DNA from: Piezodorus guildinii
Lineage: Eukaryota; Arthropoda; Insecta; Hemiptera; Pentatomidae
Assembly (NCBI GenBank): GCA_023052935.1
Contig: CM041292.1
Span: 35,284,639-35,348,638 of the forward strand
Direction: 5' to 3'
Length of the DNA stretch: 64,000 bases
The notes beneath the pieces were generated by a model. That model was not told the DNA's origin. It was given only the letters and a program-made list of their open reading frames with translations, and ran no database searches. The position numbers and the translations under genes were made by a program. Shown here piece by piece: positions 32,318 to 43,413 of the stretch (position 1 is its first letter; each line of letters begins with the position of its first letter).

Positions 32318-32557
32318 CAGATGGCAAAGTGGTATAGTTCACTTTTTCTAGAAATGAGAGTTTTTCACATTCTGGAGTGTTATTTGTTTATGTTTAGAAG
32401 GTGAAAAAATGTCTGAAGTGTTTCTCTTTCAGTTTATGAGTAAACAACTCTTCCTGTACAAATAAATGGACCAACTTCCAAACATAAACAAACGACTGTT
32501 CAGAATGTGAAAAACTCTATTTCTAGAAAAAGTGATATACCATTTTGCCGTCTGAAC
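32318..32557. mobile_element. MITE with ~55-bp terminal inverted repeats
   Basis: The left arm starts CAGATGGCAAAGTGGTATAG and includes CACTTTTTCTAGAAATGAG and TTTTTCACATTCTG. The right arm is its near-complement, ending ATACCATTTTGCCGTCTG. The interior of about 130 bp is noncoding. The target duplication is not clear. Confidence 0.8.
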
Positions 32558-34759
32558 AAAGTTTTAACATATCTTCATTGGACCGAGGAAATGTAACAAA
32601 ATCTGTAGTTTAGTGGCGTTAAACGACTCACTTGTTTTAAACATAGTCCACGGGTATTCCAGAAGACTAATATAACTCTTCTTTTGATAAAGTTTGTGTT
32701 CGGATCGTGTCCAGAGCAAGAAATTCATCAAGATGTGACGCATTCACTGCTGCTGAGATTACTGTTAAGAAATCCTGCAACATCTCTTCTATAGAGATGC
32801 TTTTTCAAATACACCTACCCACTTTTCCGTGGTAAATATATTGGAACACGCCACATATTTGTTTATCGACCACTGGCGGATACAGAGGAATAGGATTTGG
32901 ACTCCCCCTTCGAATGACAACCAAGAAATAAATTAATAAAAAAGGCTGATTAAAATACTAGAACATTTACTAAAAACTAAAAGTACCAATTCGACGTAAT
33001 GGTCCTTTGGCTTTATTGGAAGTTGGTAAGAATATTAAACCTTCTCCCTCTTCCTCTTCAAAAACAATAAGTGATCCCCCTAAAACAAACATAAATACTG
33101 TTCCTGAATCCAACATCTACTATTGTCCATCTTTCTTCAGACCTACCTCTATCATCATCTGCGTTATTTACTTATTCTTCAAAACTGAAACTACTAAATA
33201 ACGTACAACTTTCAGTTTTAAAGACAAGGATATTAACTATCGAAAACGTCAATAAGGCTCGAAATATAATGCGTGGATTTATTTATATTTCCACTTCCTT
33301 GATATTCGATAGTTGTTCCACAACTGACAGGTATTGGAATATTGATACGCATATTGACAAAACTTACGTGACTAACAAAACTCAACACACTGACACCCAC
33401 TAACAGTCGACCAACTGTCGGTTTCTCAATACCTGGAACGGACATACCAACCAATGCAGGAAATAGCAATTCACCTTTCTCCTAATATAAAAATTTTGGA
33501 CGAGAAATCTCATTTCTTAACTCAGTTAAACCAGGAAAGAGGTGATCCTTGTGTTTATCCCCTCCTTACTACAATATTTTCGCTTTCATGCCAAGAAACT
33601 TTGCACCGCACATTTTCAGGCCTCTAGTGATATTTTCCGACTAAAATGTCCGTAGGCATTTATCTTCATTCAGATAATAATTGAAAGTTGATGAGAGGCA
33701 ACGTGAGAAATCGTAGGCATGTATATCTGTATAGATTTCAGAATGTCATAATCTATAGATGTTAATACCAGAGGACTAGAACTATTTAAAAACAGGCATC
33801 CATAACTGTTTTGAGAATAATCAACTTATCCAATTTTCTTTTGCATTTCCATGTAAAATTAAAGCTATCTGTTATGTTTATACTGTTCAAATAATCTAGT
33901 TTTATTTGTCTTTATTAATTTTTAAAAATGTTTTATTTTATCTTAACCATAGTTATCCATATTCCACATGTCAGTGAGAATACAAAAACAGATGTATTCA
34001 TTTAATATAATAAAATGGTTTAAATTTTTGCACAAATGTATTTTATAACAATTTTATTTCGACTCAACGTGTCAGGACTTTTCCCCATTTTCCAGGACTC
34101 GCTTTTTTTTACTTTTTCAACATTATATTTTGGATTTCGTAAATTGTTCACTAAAACGTCAAATTTTCTTCATATGGTTGTAACCATTTTCTATACAAAA
34201 ATTCATATTATATGAATTTTGCAGGAAGGAACGTTTAGCCATAATTAATAAAATGAATACAAACGTTTAGGAGACACATAATGTAACATCTACAGTACAA
34301 ATTTAAAACTTTGGGTCATTGATATTTTAAAAACCTACTTAAAACTGCGATAAATAAACGTAAACGATAAGCAGTTCAGATAACCGTTAAGGCGAAAAAT
34401 TGGTATATTATTGGTTCTACGTTCTGTTCTAATAGAAAATGAAATCATCGCTCGCGAAACCGGTCAATATTTTTTATAAATTTTATATTTCGTCCTGTTC
34501 CTAATTGTTTAATTTTAAAATTGAAGCGGAGTTAAATTATTTTTATATAGAGTTGCAACAAAAAAAGTGTTAGGGTTTTCAAAGTCCAACACATTTGTTT
34601 TCATATATAAATTAGATTTAAACAGGAACTAAGCATTCTCAATAGCCAACTTTAAAAAAATAACTAAAAACCAGAGAGAGAAATGCCTTATTTTATTAGC
34701 ATAACAAAAAAGCTCAGCGGTTTGGGTACGACACAGCTTTACATAGAGTACTAATAAAT

Positions 34760-35012
34760 CTAAATGAGGGGTCACCTGAAGTTTAGTGGTCAGTAAAACA
34801 GCCTTCTATGCCTATGGTCACGGGTAAAAAAATCCTTGGTTATGCCGTTCTTCGAATAGGACTTAAAATGATGGTCCCGAGCTTCTTCAATACCAAATAC
34901 TCGTTAAAGAACGTACCGTATCCTAATTAAACCTTGATATACAAAATTGTGCACTCCTACAATAACGTCGTCTGATTAATCACAGTAGCATAAAGTGATG
35001 TAAAATGAATAA
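34760..35012 (+). mobile_element. tRNA-derived SINE, family 1, in ush intron 1
   Basis: GGGGTCACCTGAAGTTTAGT head, GATGGTCCCGAGC body block, CTACAATAACGTCGTCTGAT and a terminal GTGATGTAAAATGAATAAAC. Part of the head around the B box is deleted. Confidence 0.72.
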
Positions 35013-35429
35013 ACAAAATAATCTAATTGTATTTTTTTAAGTATAAATAAAATAATTAATAAATTAAGGAACCTTTTTATTATCGTTTTTCTTTCTTATA
35101 CAAGAAATATAATTCTGAATTTTTACCTGCTTTAAAAGTGCCATTGGTTAGTTATTTTAGAAGCAATTATTATTGTATGTACACTGAATTCTTAACTAGC
35201 TACGTTACTATCGGGCAACTACTATCTCGATATAAAGTAATTAATACGTCACGCAAACGCAGCTAATATGTCCTTTGTTACTTAGAACAAAAACAACAAT
35301 TAAAACGAATTCATTAAGTATATTCCTCTAAAAATGCAACGGTCTGTTTTGTCACAGATCTCTTCTAGTTTTAAATAATACTTATTCATTTATTCAATTA
35401 TTTTATATCTATACACTTTTTATCTTTGG

Positions 35430-35885
35430 TATGTATCATTAAACAGGAACTGTCCAGAGGAATTTGGGGATTGAGATGTGAGGGAATTTGAGGTTCTTAC
35501 GAACTCTACTTTTATTTATTAATTATTTCAATCCTTCTGATCGAAAATCCTCTGAAAGATCCTAAATGCCTCTTACTGTGTCACCGATAAAATAATTCGT
35601 AAAGACCTGAATATCCCATTACTTGTAGACTTAGTCACAAATAGATACTCCTCATACGATTCCAAATTACCAGAAAACTCAATTACCAGATACATTCCGA
35701 TGATCCTCAGAGGCGCCTGAAAGTCGATGGCTTGAGGATCTCCTTGATTAAATAAACATTGAAGTGCTACCTCTTGATGGTTTCTTCACGATAATTTTTC
35801 ATGTCCGTAAACCTAGTATTGCTCATTTACTTCTTTTATTTATTTCATATACAGTTGTAAATATCAATAAACTATATTATTAATA
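35430..35885 (+). pseudogene. jockey-type LINE 3' remnant in ush intron 1
   Basis: The decayed ORF2 end (CCTCAGAGGCGCCTGAAAGT) is followed by a 3' UTR ending CATATACAGTTGTAAATATC then AATAAAC. This is the same terminal block, in plus orientation, as the copy at 18.3-18.6 kb. Confidence 0.65.
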
Positions 35886-35887
35886 AT

Positions 35888-35985
35888 GAGATAGTTCGAA
35901 TGGCGGTCAATAAGGATTATTAAACAGTTCTTCACTAATTTTTTATATATTTTTACCACCATCCGAACCATCTCATTCTCCATAT
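35888..35985. mobile_element. short MITE with fold-back-family termini
   Basis: GAGATAGTTCGAATGGCGGT at the left is mirrored by ACCACCATCCGAACCATCTC at the right, about 98 bp in total. The termini resemble those of the fold-back element at 44,289-44,797 (GAGATGATTCGGGTGGCGGT), so this may be a short internal-deletion derivative. Confidence 0.65.
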
Positions 35986-36341
35986 TGATTACACGTTCAA
36001 CTATTTAATATTCAAAAAAAAGAAAATAAAAAAAACAAAAATTAATTCTAGCTATATTCAGGATTAAAACACAGCTCAGGATTATTTCTACTGGTAGTTA
36101 TTGAGGATACATAGTAATGTTTTTAATCAGCTTACTAAAAGCATACTAAAAACTTTAAGAAAATAAAAATAAATAATGCAGCAGACTTATCATGAATAAG
36201 AGACTTTTCCTTAACACATCATTATTTTTCTTTGACTATAAATTTATTAGTTCGAATGTATGTTTACATTACTGATATTTTTATGTTGGTAAATAATCAT
36301 TTTACGTACTTAGCTTCAATCCTTTTCTCTTTAATTTACAG

Positions 36342-36479
36342 CGGGTGAAGAAGAAGACTGGACCGGTAATGGTGAAGAAAGGAAAGGAGACGAGGAAAAA
36401 TCGGTAGCAGAAAGAGAGGAGAAAAAGATTAGGCAGCCGGAAAATTCTGCACCAGTAGCCAAACCGGAAATAGCACAAG
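36342..36479 (+). CDS. ush: ush exon 2: acidic/charged N-terminal region
   Basis: The acceptor TTTACAG ends at 36,341 and the donor GTGAGT starts at 36,480. The exon enters with two bases of a codon and leaves with one. It encodes about 46 residues rich in Glu and Lys (GEEEDWTGNGEERKGDEEKS and a KKIRQPENSAPVAKPEIAQ segment). The sequence has no fold that I recognise, as expected for the poorly conserved region before the first zinc finger in FOG/Ush proteins. Its assignment rests on the splice sites, the phase match with the finger-encoding exon at 41,058 and codon-like composition. The upstream partner is uncertain (candidate at 29,715-29,745). Confidence 0.78.
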
Positions 36480-36639
36480 GTGAGTTCTTCAACTGAAGCG
36501 TTATTTGAAATCTAAAAGTAATATTTTTCTTTTAGATTTTTAATTGTATTCTTCCCACTTTCAGACAGAGAAATTTCTTCCTTATAAATTTGTAATAATC
36601 TTTTTTTATTATGGAGTTTCAAGTCAGTTTTCCTTTTAT

Positions 36640-37082
36640 TTATATATGTATTGTATAGATAGTAAGGAAAGTATTGCGACCGTAATTTGTCAACAGAAAT
36701 AAATGTTTTAGGACCCCTCATGATCAAATAACCATGTTTGCCAAAAAGGTCTGTGTACATGTGAGTCTAGTTCAAAAACTATAAGTTTATATTTAAGACT
36801 AGTATTTTTTGGGGATATTACTGTAACTTTTCATAGAAATTGACTCACCAGATGTGTCACTTTATATCAAGCGTTTTACACCTTATTGTTTTTCTTAAAA
36901 ACGGATTAAATAATTTTGATTAAACTCGCTATAGTGATCTAAAATTAAATGGATTTTAACATCATGTAGCTTTTTTTACTTTCACTTACCTATTTATGAA
37001 ATATATAGTAATATTAAGTATTGTGATAGTGAAAATTTTCGAATTGTAGTTTTCAAGTTTGAAGGTCCCCTGAGTCCCAATA
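36640..37082 (+). repeat. R1k repeat fragments in a ush intron
   Basis: A copy runs from the start-type block GATAGTAAGGAAAGTATTGC (about 36,656) to TTTTAACATCATGTAG (about 36,968). A second start (ATATAGTAATATTAAGTATT at about 37,001) leads into the tandemly duplicated segment. Confidence 0.65.
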
Positions 37083-37412
37083 ACCAAGTCTCGCAAAAAG
37101 GTCTGTGTCCATATGTATGTGGTAAATCTAGCGCGGAAACGATAAATTGTATAAATCTGAAGATTATTATTTTATGAGCTTCTATACCTGGAATGTTACA
37201 GCTACTTTTTATTACTTATTTATTACTTCATACCGTGCATTTTACACCTTTTTACGATTTTCTCAAAAACCGCTTTAACGATTTTGATTAAACTCGCTAT
37301 ATTGATGTATAATTTAATGGGCTTTAATATCATGTAGGTTTCGTTCTGATCAAAATGGTCTGACAGGGCTTAAATGCCGATATTTTAAACTTTCTTCCTC
37401 TAAACTACCGAT

Positions 37413-37456
<44 letters not shown>

Positions 37457-38501
37457 ATAGAACAGTAATATAGACAGAAACAGAATGATTTTAGAGACAA
37501 AAAATTATCTTATACACAAAGTTGTAAAAGGTAATACAAAGAAATGAATAGGAAATAAACTTATTACTGAAAAACAATTTAATATACTGTTAGAAAGATA
37601 AGGATTTTAGAAAAAATGTTATCTAATCTACAAATCAGTTGAAGATTATGAAGAGTAAAGAAAAGCGTGTAAACTTCAATAAATTTTAGATAATATTAAA
37701 GATAATTATAATGTCTGTTGTTATATTATTTAATCTAAAATAAATGTTTCCATCGAAACTCAATTAATTCCTTTTCAACTTTAACTTTATTTAAAACTTG
37801 GAGGTTGATGGACGTTATGTAATTCATAAACCAGCTTGGGTTCCATATTGCAGAGATTGGTGAGGATATCGGGAGGAGTTTTGCTTTCCAAAAGAATTTA
37901 TGTTTTGGATTAGGAGAGACAGGGAAAGGTTTAAAGTAATGGCCCACTATAATTAAACCAAACAGGTTTATTATATTATAGCCACTTGCAAGCATTTTTA
38001 ATGTTAGGTATATAGCTTATGTTGTAGTAATTTAAATAAATTATTAGAAATTTTTTTCTTGGGTTTATTTTGGAGGGAGAATACGATTCCACGCTTCTTT
38101 CCCTATCCGGAAACAGCAATGTCTAGAATTATTTTACCAAGTCTCGCAATAAGGTCTATGTCCGTATGTATGTGGTAAATCTAGCGCAGAAACGATAAAT
38201 TGTATAAATCTGAAGATTATTATTTTATGAGCTTCTATACCTGGAATGTTACAGCTACTTTTTATCAAAATCGGCTAACCAGAAGAGACACTTCATACAG
38301 TGCATTTTACACCTTTTTACGATTTTCTCAAAAACCGCTTTAACGATTTTGATTAAACTCGCTATATTGATGTATAATTTAATGGGCTATAATATCATGT
38401 ATGTTTCATTCTGATCAAAATGGTCTGACAGGGCTTAAATGCCGATATTTTAAACTTTCTTTCTCTAAACTACCGATTTGATGACCAACTAAACGATAAA
38501 C

Positions 38502-38536
<35 letters not shown>

Positions 38537-39216
38537 AAAGAACAGTAATATAGACAGAAACAGAATGATTTTAGGAAAAAAAAAATTATCTTATACACAA
38601 AGTTGTAAAAGGTAATACAAAGAAATGAATAGGAAATAAACTTATTACTGAAAAACAATTTAATATACTGTTAGAAAGATAAGGATTTTAGAAAAAATGT
38701 TATCTAATCTACAAATCAGTTGAAGATTATGAAGAGTAAAGAAAAGCGTGTAAACTTCAATAAATTTTAGATAATATTAAAGATAATTATAATGTCTGTT
38801 GTTATATTATTTAATCTAAAATAAATGTTTCCATTGAAACTCAATTAATTCCTTTTCAACTTTAACTTTATTTAAAACTTGGAGGTTGATGGACGTTATG
38901 TAATTCATAAACCAGCTTGGGTTCCATATTGCAGATATTGGTGAGGATATCGGGGGGAGTTTTGCTTTCCAAAAGAGTTTATGTTTTGGATTAGGAGAGA
39001 CAGGGAAAGGTTTAAAGTAATGGCCCACTATAATTAAACCAAACAGGTTTATTATATTATAGCCACTTGCAAGCATTTTTAATGTTAGGTATATAGCTTA
39101 TGTTGTAGTAATTTAAATAAATTATTAGAAATTTTTTTCTTGGGTTTATTTTGGAGGGAGAATACGATTCCACGCTTCTTTCCCTATCCGGAAACAGCAA
39201 TGTCTAGAATTATTTT
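37083..39216 (+). repeat. ush: recent tandem duplication, unit ~1.05-1.08 kb, in a ush intron
   Basis: Copy 1 (37,083-38,135) and copy 2 (38,136-39,216) each begin ACCAAGTCTCGCAA, continue through R1k repeat sequence and a long T run (37,423-37,452 and 38,503-38,532), and end with GGAAACAGCAATGTCTAG then AATTATTTT. An identical-length 86-codon minus-strand frame in both (37,735-37,995 and 38,816-39,076) differs at only a handful of bases, so the duplication is young. The frame has no recognised domain and is unlikely to be a gene. Confidence 0.9.
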
Positions 39217-40125
39217 AACTTATATTTGCGATTGTCGCCCATAATTTTCATTTTCACTTTTGGATAAACGTTTCGATAACCAACTTCCATGTTTAGAAAT
39301 ACATTAATATTGCGTAAACAGTAGTTGTTATATTGTTTTCTCTAATTTTTGGAAGTACTTGTACAGAAAAAGAATATAACAATAATACTATTATCATTCA
39401 TATTTATATCATTGATAATAAGAAATGTAATATATACATAATTCTATATTGATCTGTTATGATGGAGATTCATAGCTGGCAATAATATGACCGTTTATTT
39501 ATAATTATTTTGTCATATTTCATTTTAAATTCTTCTTGTTGTATTCTGAAGAAAATAAACAGTTTTTTGGCCTTTAAAAACTATACAAATATTTTGATTG
39601 AGCATCTAAAAATGACTAAGAATGCATTAGCTGAAGAACATCTCAAGCATTTATCAGATACAAGGTATTATCTGTTTCGACAGGTTTCCTGTGATTGATA
39701 CCCCTGCCAGTATCTTTATAATGGGCTGTATCTTCTGAATGTCTTGAAGCCCGCTAGAACAGTTCTAAGGTTGAGTCTTGCTCAAAAACATAATATTCCT
39801 TGAGCACATAATATTTTAGCTAATTTAGAGAAAATATTTGCCAACTATTTTTGGTCTGACTTTATTTTTAAAGAAAGTGCCTACTGATTACTGGATACAC
39901 TCAATGTTAGTTAGTTTATGTAAATGCACAGAATTTACCATGATTAAACGACTATTTATTTTTATTCTTTTTAAGCATATTTTTCAGTATTTTAATTTTC
40001 TGTTAATAAAGTTATGATTCATAATTCTGTATTGTTTGGACAAAGAGATATAAGTGATCATAATTTTCAACTGTTTTTAATAATACATTTAGTAAATATG
40101 CTAAATGATAAATTAAATTAAACCA
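39217..40125. other. ush intron 2, no feature seen
   Basis: AT-rich intronic sequence without a supported exon or repeat. Confidence 0.3.
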
Positions 40126-40129
40126 ACTT

Positions 40130-40630
40130 GTAGAGAAAATACCCCAATGATAGCAATCCAATTAGAATAATAAGTCAGAAGATTTCGTGACCATCTTCTT
40201 TTCTAACGGCTTGAAAGATTATCAGGAACTGAAGGGGAAGCAAGGATTGAAACTAATGGGTTTGAGTGGGAATGGAGTAGAAAGATACCTGGTTTAGGCA
40301 AAATCAGAAACTTATGAAACATTCAGGCCATTATGGATTAGCTTATTTGTAACAAGGTTACATTAATAATTTTATCTAGGATTTTGGGTTTTAATGGTTG
40401 GATGCTCGAAGATATTTTAGTAAAGCCCCACATCTCACTTCTGGAAGTCCAGATAAGGACCATATGATGGTAATCTAAATCACCCTTTTGTAGTTAAATA
40501 AAGTTTTTAGCATCCGTCTAGTAAGTATTGAAGTAGCCAAAATCAGATAGCAGTTTCTTGTCATTTCTTTCTTGTGTAAGAGTTCCAAGCTAGACGTTTG
40601 TCAATATGGAGTCCTAGTAAATCTATTGAA
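40130..40630 (-). pseudogene. jockey-type LINE 3' remnant in a ush intron
   Basis: On the plus strand, GACCATCTTCTTTTCTAACG near 40,185 corresponds to the minus-strand ORF2 end, and CAGTTTCTTGTCATTTC near 40,551 to the RT-distal region, collinear with the copy at 15.55-16.1 kb. It carries many indels. Confidence 0.65.
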
Positions 40631-40636
40631 GCTTAA

Positions 40637-40891
40637 GAATTGAGACAGTGATTTCCAAAAGGAACTGTATTCATTCTAGGAAATTTTACAGGAAACACGA
40701 AAATCTCTCTAGAATTGTTTTTTTAATGTATTAATTACACTATATTAAACTTATCGAATGATGTGTTTTAGTACGATTCGGAGTAAAAATATTTGGATAA
40801 TTAGTACCTGTAGAAATGAACTGCATTTTTTGTAGTATCAGTTTTGTAAAAAGTGTCCTTTAGTACCTTTTGGAAATCAATATCTCAATTG
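40637..40891. mobile_element. MITE, second member of the 9.2-kb family
   Basis: The ends are AATTGAGACAGTGATTTCC at the left and GGAAATCAATATCTCAATTG at the right. Interior blocks (CATTCTAGGAAATTTTACAG) match the 9,211-9,603 copy in inverted orientation. It is shorter by about 140 bp. Confidence 0.78.
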
Positions 40892-41057
40892 TTTACTTAA
40901 CAACTTTCTACTTGTGATTTTTTTTTTTTTAAATACCTCCACAATTAGCATTTAATTAAGCTTATTATCTGAGTTTCGTATGAATCCCTAATAAAACAGA
41001 TGCAAATTTAGAAGTAAAATTCTTGTAATTTTGATGGAAACTCTGGGTGTGTTACAG

Positions 41058-41168
41058 GTTTGTCACCATACGCTTGTGGTCCCTGCGGGATAAGATTCTC
41101 TTCGCCTAGCACCCTGGAGGCCCACCAGGCCTACTACTGCTCCCATAGGCCTCCCTCTACTTCAAGGG
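41058..41168 (+). CDS. ush: ush exon 3: first C2HC zinc finger
   Basis: The acceptor TTACAG ends at 41,057 and the donor GTAAGT begins at 41,169. It enters with two bases and leaves with one. The 37 residues contain YACGPCGIRFSS followed by STLEAHQAYYC, a C-x2-C-x12-H-x5-C finger. The C2HC type with an AHQxYYC end is the hallmark of FOG-family fingers, in which such variant fingers contact the N-terminal zinc finger of GATA factors. By position it corresponds to finger 1 of FOG/Ush. It is separated from the next exon by a 2-kb intron carrying a LINE remnant and a SINE fragment. Confidence 0.92.
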
Positions 41169-41824
41169 GTAAGTATCTTAAATACAACTATTTTGGTTGG
41201 GGAAAGTCATGAATTTAATTTTAATCCCCAATTATTAAGAAAGAATTATTTTAGTAAATAGAAAGACCTATGGGCTTGGTGAAACTTGGCTGGTTGCTTG
41301 GTCAGTTTTTAGGGTTGGTTCTAGACTAATGTACCTTGGTACAAGTTTTCAAAAAACAGAATAAATTGGTCATAGCATGATATAAACCCCTAAGAAAAAA
41401 TTAATCCAAAACCAGTTTATTCCTAGAATAAAGGCAATACTTTTTTTTATTCTAATTACATTTGAATCCTTGTTTGGGTAGGTTTAAGAACAAATTAACA
41501 TTTCATTAATATATAGACGTGTTTATCAATTTTGGTAATTTATCTTGTTTATATGATATTTTTTACTATGGTATATTTAATTATTTCATACAGAAAACCT
41601 TCATAGTTTCCCAAAAATAAAAGATTTCTAATAAGAAATTATAGAGAAGTAACTTTAATTTGAAGTAATTATAATTTCCATATTTCAATACAAAAGTTAA
41701 ATCAGTTTAAAAATTACTACATTTATAATAAAAATGTAAAAAAATGTTCTATGCAGTAAAGAGAAACTTCCTGAATAATTAATGAGATTTCTAAGGAGAC
41801 TAAATTGAAGGTATATAAATCAAC

Positions 41825-42240
41825 CTTTATGCCCATATTGGGGTACACTCAAGAGTCATGGTCAATAACCTCCTAACAAAGATATAAAATTCAAACTTCA
41901 AAAAAGAGTTTTCTCAGAAAAATCAAAGGAAAAATGTGGAGGGACCAAACACAAAAAACAACCATAAGGTCAAGTCTCGGTGTCCAACCAGCTGAAAAAA
42001 GTGTAGGAGAACAATGTCTAATATCGTTTGGACTCATCTGAAGGATGGAAAACCATCATCTTCCCCGGATGACATATGAGGCAAAAGTGGAGGGACAAAG
42101 ATGTTGAGGAAGATCCAGACACACTTGGGAGGATGGAGCTTACCTTAGCAAGGTTTTATAATCTTATTATTTCCTTGTCTTAGCAAGGAAAGAGAGAACT
42201 GGAATGGCCCAAGAGTTAGAAACTATTTAAGGATCAAAGA
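41825..42240 (+). pseudogene. LINE ORF2 C-terminal remnant in a ush intron
   Basis: Plus-strand pieces read PILGYTQESWSI, FLRKIKGKMWRDQ, IRSSLGVQPAEKS and RMENHHLPRMTYEAKVEGQ, the pattern after the RT domain of a common insect LINE (Y-x-x-E-S-W, LRKI, S-x-L-G-V-x-P, LPR). Several stops and frameshifts are present. Confidence 0.65.
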
Positions 42241-42409
42241 GTAAATTCATTACATAATGTAAACATAAACGAGGATGGATTATGATGATATAATACTAAA
42301 CCATGTATTAAATTGCTGTTTATATAATGACTATTTCTTTCTAGATATCCTGTAGTTATACCTATAAAATATAATTTGAAAGTGAATTAAAAAAAATAAC
42401 CTGCATCTG

Positions 42410-42550
42410 TACAACCCATGAAGGGTCTTGGGTTCAGTACATAGAGAGATTTGTTCTGTTTCTTGGCTAAAGACTTTGCAAATTTAGGATACCCACTTTA
42501 TACAGGCATGGTCAACCCCAGGACTCTTGGATTAGTAGTTCTCCCTCCTT
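42410..42550 (-). mobile_element. SINE family 2 body fragment
   Basis: On the minus strand, GTGGGTATCCTAAATTTGC and CTGAACCCAAGACCCTTC correspond to the body at 49.1 and 27.8 kb. Confidence 0.5.
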
Positions 42551-43181
42551 TTTAAAATTATTTACTTCTTTCCAACTGACTGCTCAGAAAGTTCCTAAGT
42601 TAGCTCTTGCTGTTCCATTATTTTTCTTTATATTATTTTGTATATTGTTGATGGGTAGGCAATTAAATTATATTTTATTCGCTGGATTCATAAATTTCCA
42701 AGACCAATTTTAACATAATTAATATGGCTATGTACATTTATTTGTCTGTATCCCCATTTTTTATTCTTTAGAATTGTCTTCAGGATTGATTCAGTATGCA
42801 GTGTATTCATAGCAACTCAGCGAATTTGAGTAGCCAATCTAATTGAGATATTACTACTAGAATGAAATTTGATTCTGAGAATATTTAGTTTTTAAGTAAT
42901 CAAAGGGCTAAATAATAAATAGTAAAATAGTTACACAGTCAATTTTTATTCACCAAAAATTATGAATTACGGCTGCTAAGTTAAAAATACAATATCTCTG
43001 TTAATACTTAATCTTGAAATGTGAAATTTTTAGGATTATTATTTTTTTTTTTTTATTGGGTTACAATTGTTTATTATAAAAATAGTGGAACAAAATGGAA
43101 ATATGAAAATTACTGCTTTAGTAGCATTACTGCTTATTCTTTAATTTTACTTTCTGATTCTAATTAAAGTTTTATTTGCAG

Positions 43182-43413
43182 TGGACGGCGACAGCGGCGA
43201 AGACAAAGAAGAAAGCGGTTGCGAGTCAGAACCAGGCGCAAAAAGCCCCCGCTCCGGACGCCTCTACCGCTGCCCCCACTGTTCCTATTCAGCTGACAAA
43301 CGGGTCAGCCTCAATAGGCACATGAGGATACATGGTGGATCCCCTGGGTCTCTTGCACCCGAGCCTATTTCACCAGAAAGGATCGATAGGTACTGCCAAG
43401 ACTGTGACATCAG
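43182..43413 (+). CDS. ush: ush exon 4: C2H2 finger and start of the next C2HC finger
   Basis: The acceptor TTTGCAG ends at 43,181 and the donor GTGATT starts at 43,414. It leaves with two bases of a codon. An acidic start (VDGDSGEDKEESGCESEP) leads to a classical C2H2 finger, YRCPHCSYSADKRVSLNRHM then RIH, at residues about 31-53 of the exon. The exon ends inside the next finger (RYCQDCDIR), whose remaining His and Cys are encoded in the next exon. In vertebrate FOG proteins three C2H2 fingers stand between the first C2HC finger and the next one; only one is visible here. Confidence 0.93.

Larger units (their letters stand above)
29746..36341 (+). other. ush: ush intron 1 (if the first exon is right)
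   Basis: About 6.6 kb between the candidate first exon and the first certain exon. It contains a GATA-rich island (31.27-31.75 kb), a MITE (32.3 kb), a SINE (34.8 kb) and a LINE tail (35.4-35.9 kb). The rest is AT-rich with no supported coding exon. The stretch 29.9-31.2 kb is largely free of the repeats seen elsewhere in the window, which would fit regulatory constraint. Confidence 0.45.

Noticed and set aside
33007..33469. opposite-strand frames of 64 and 78 codons, the second hydrophobic
   Set aside because: No recognised family, no splice partners, AT-rich intronic setting; chance frames are likely.
37735..37995. 86-codon frame repeated at 38,816-39,076, as a duplicated small gene
   Set aside because: It lies within duplicated repeat sequence, has no domain and is antisense in an intron.
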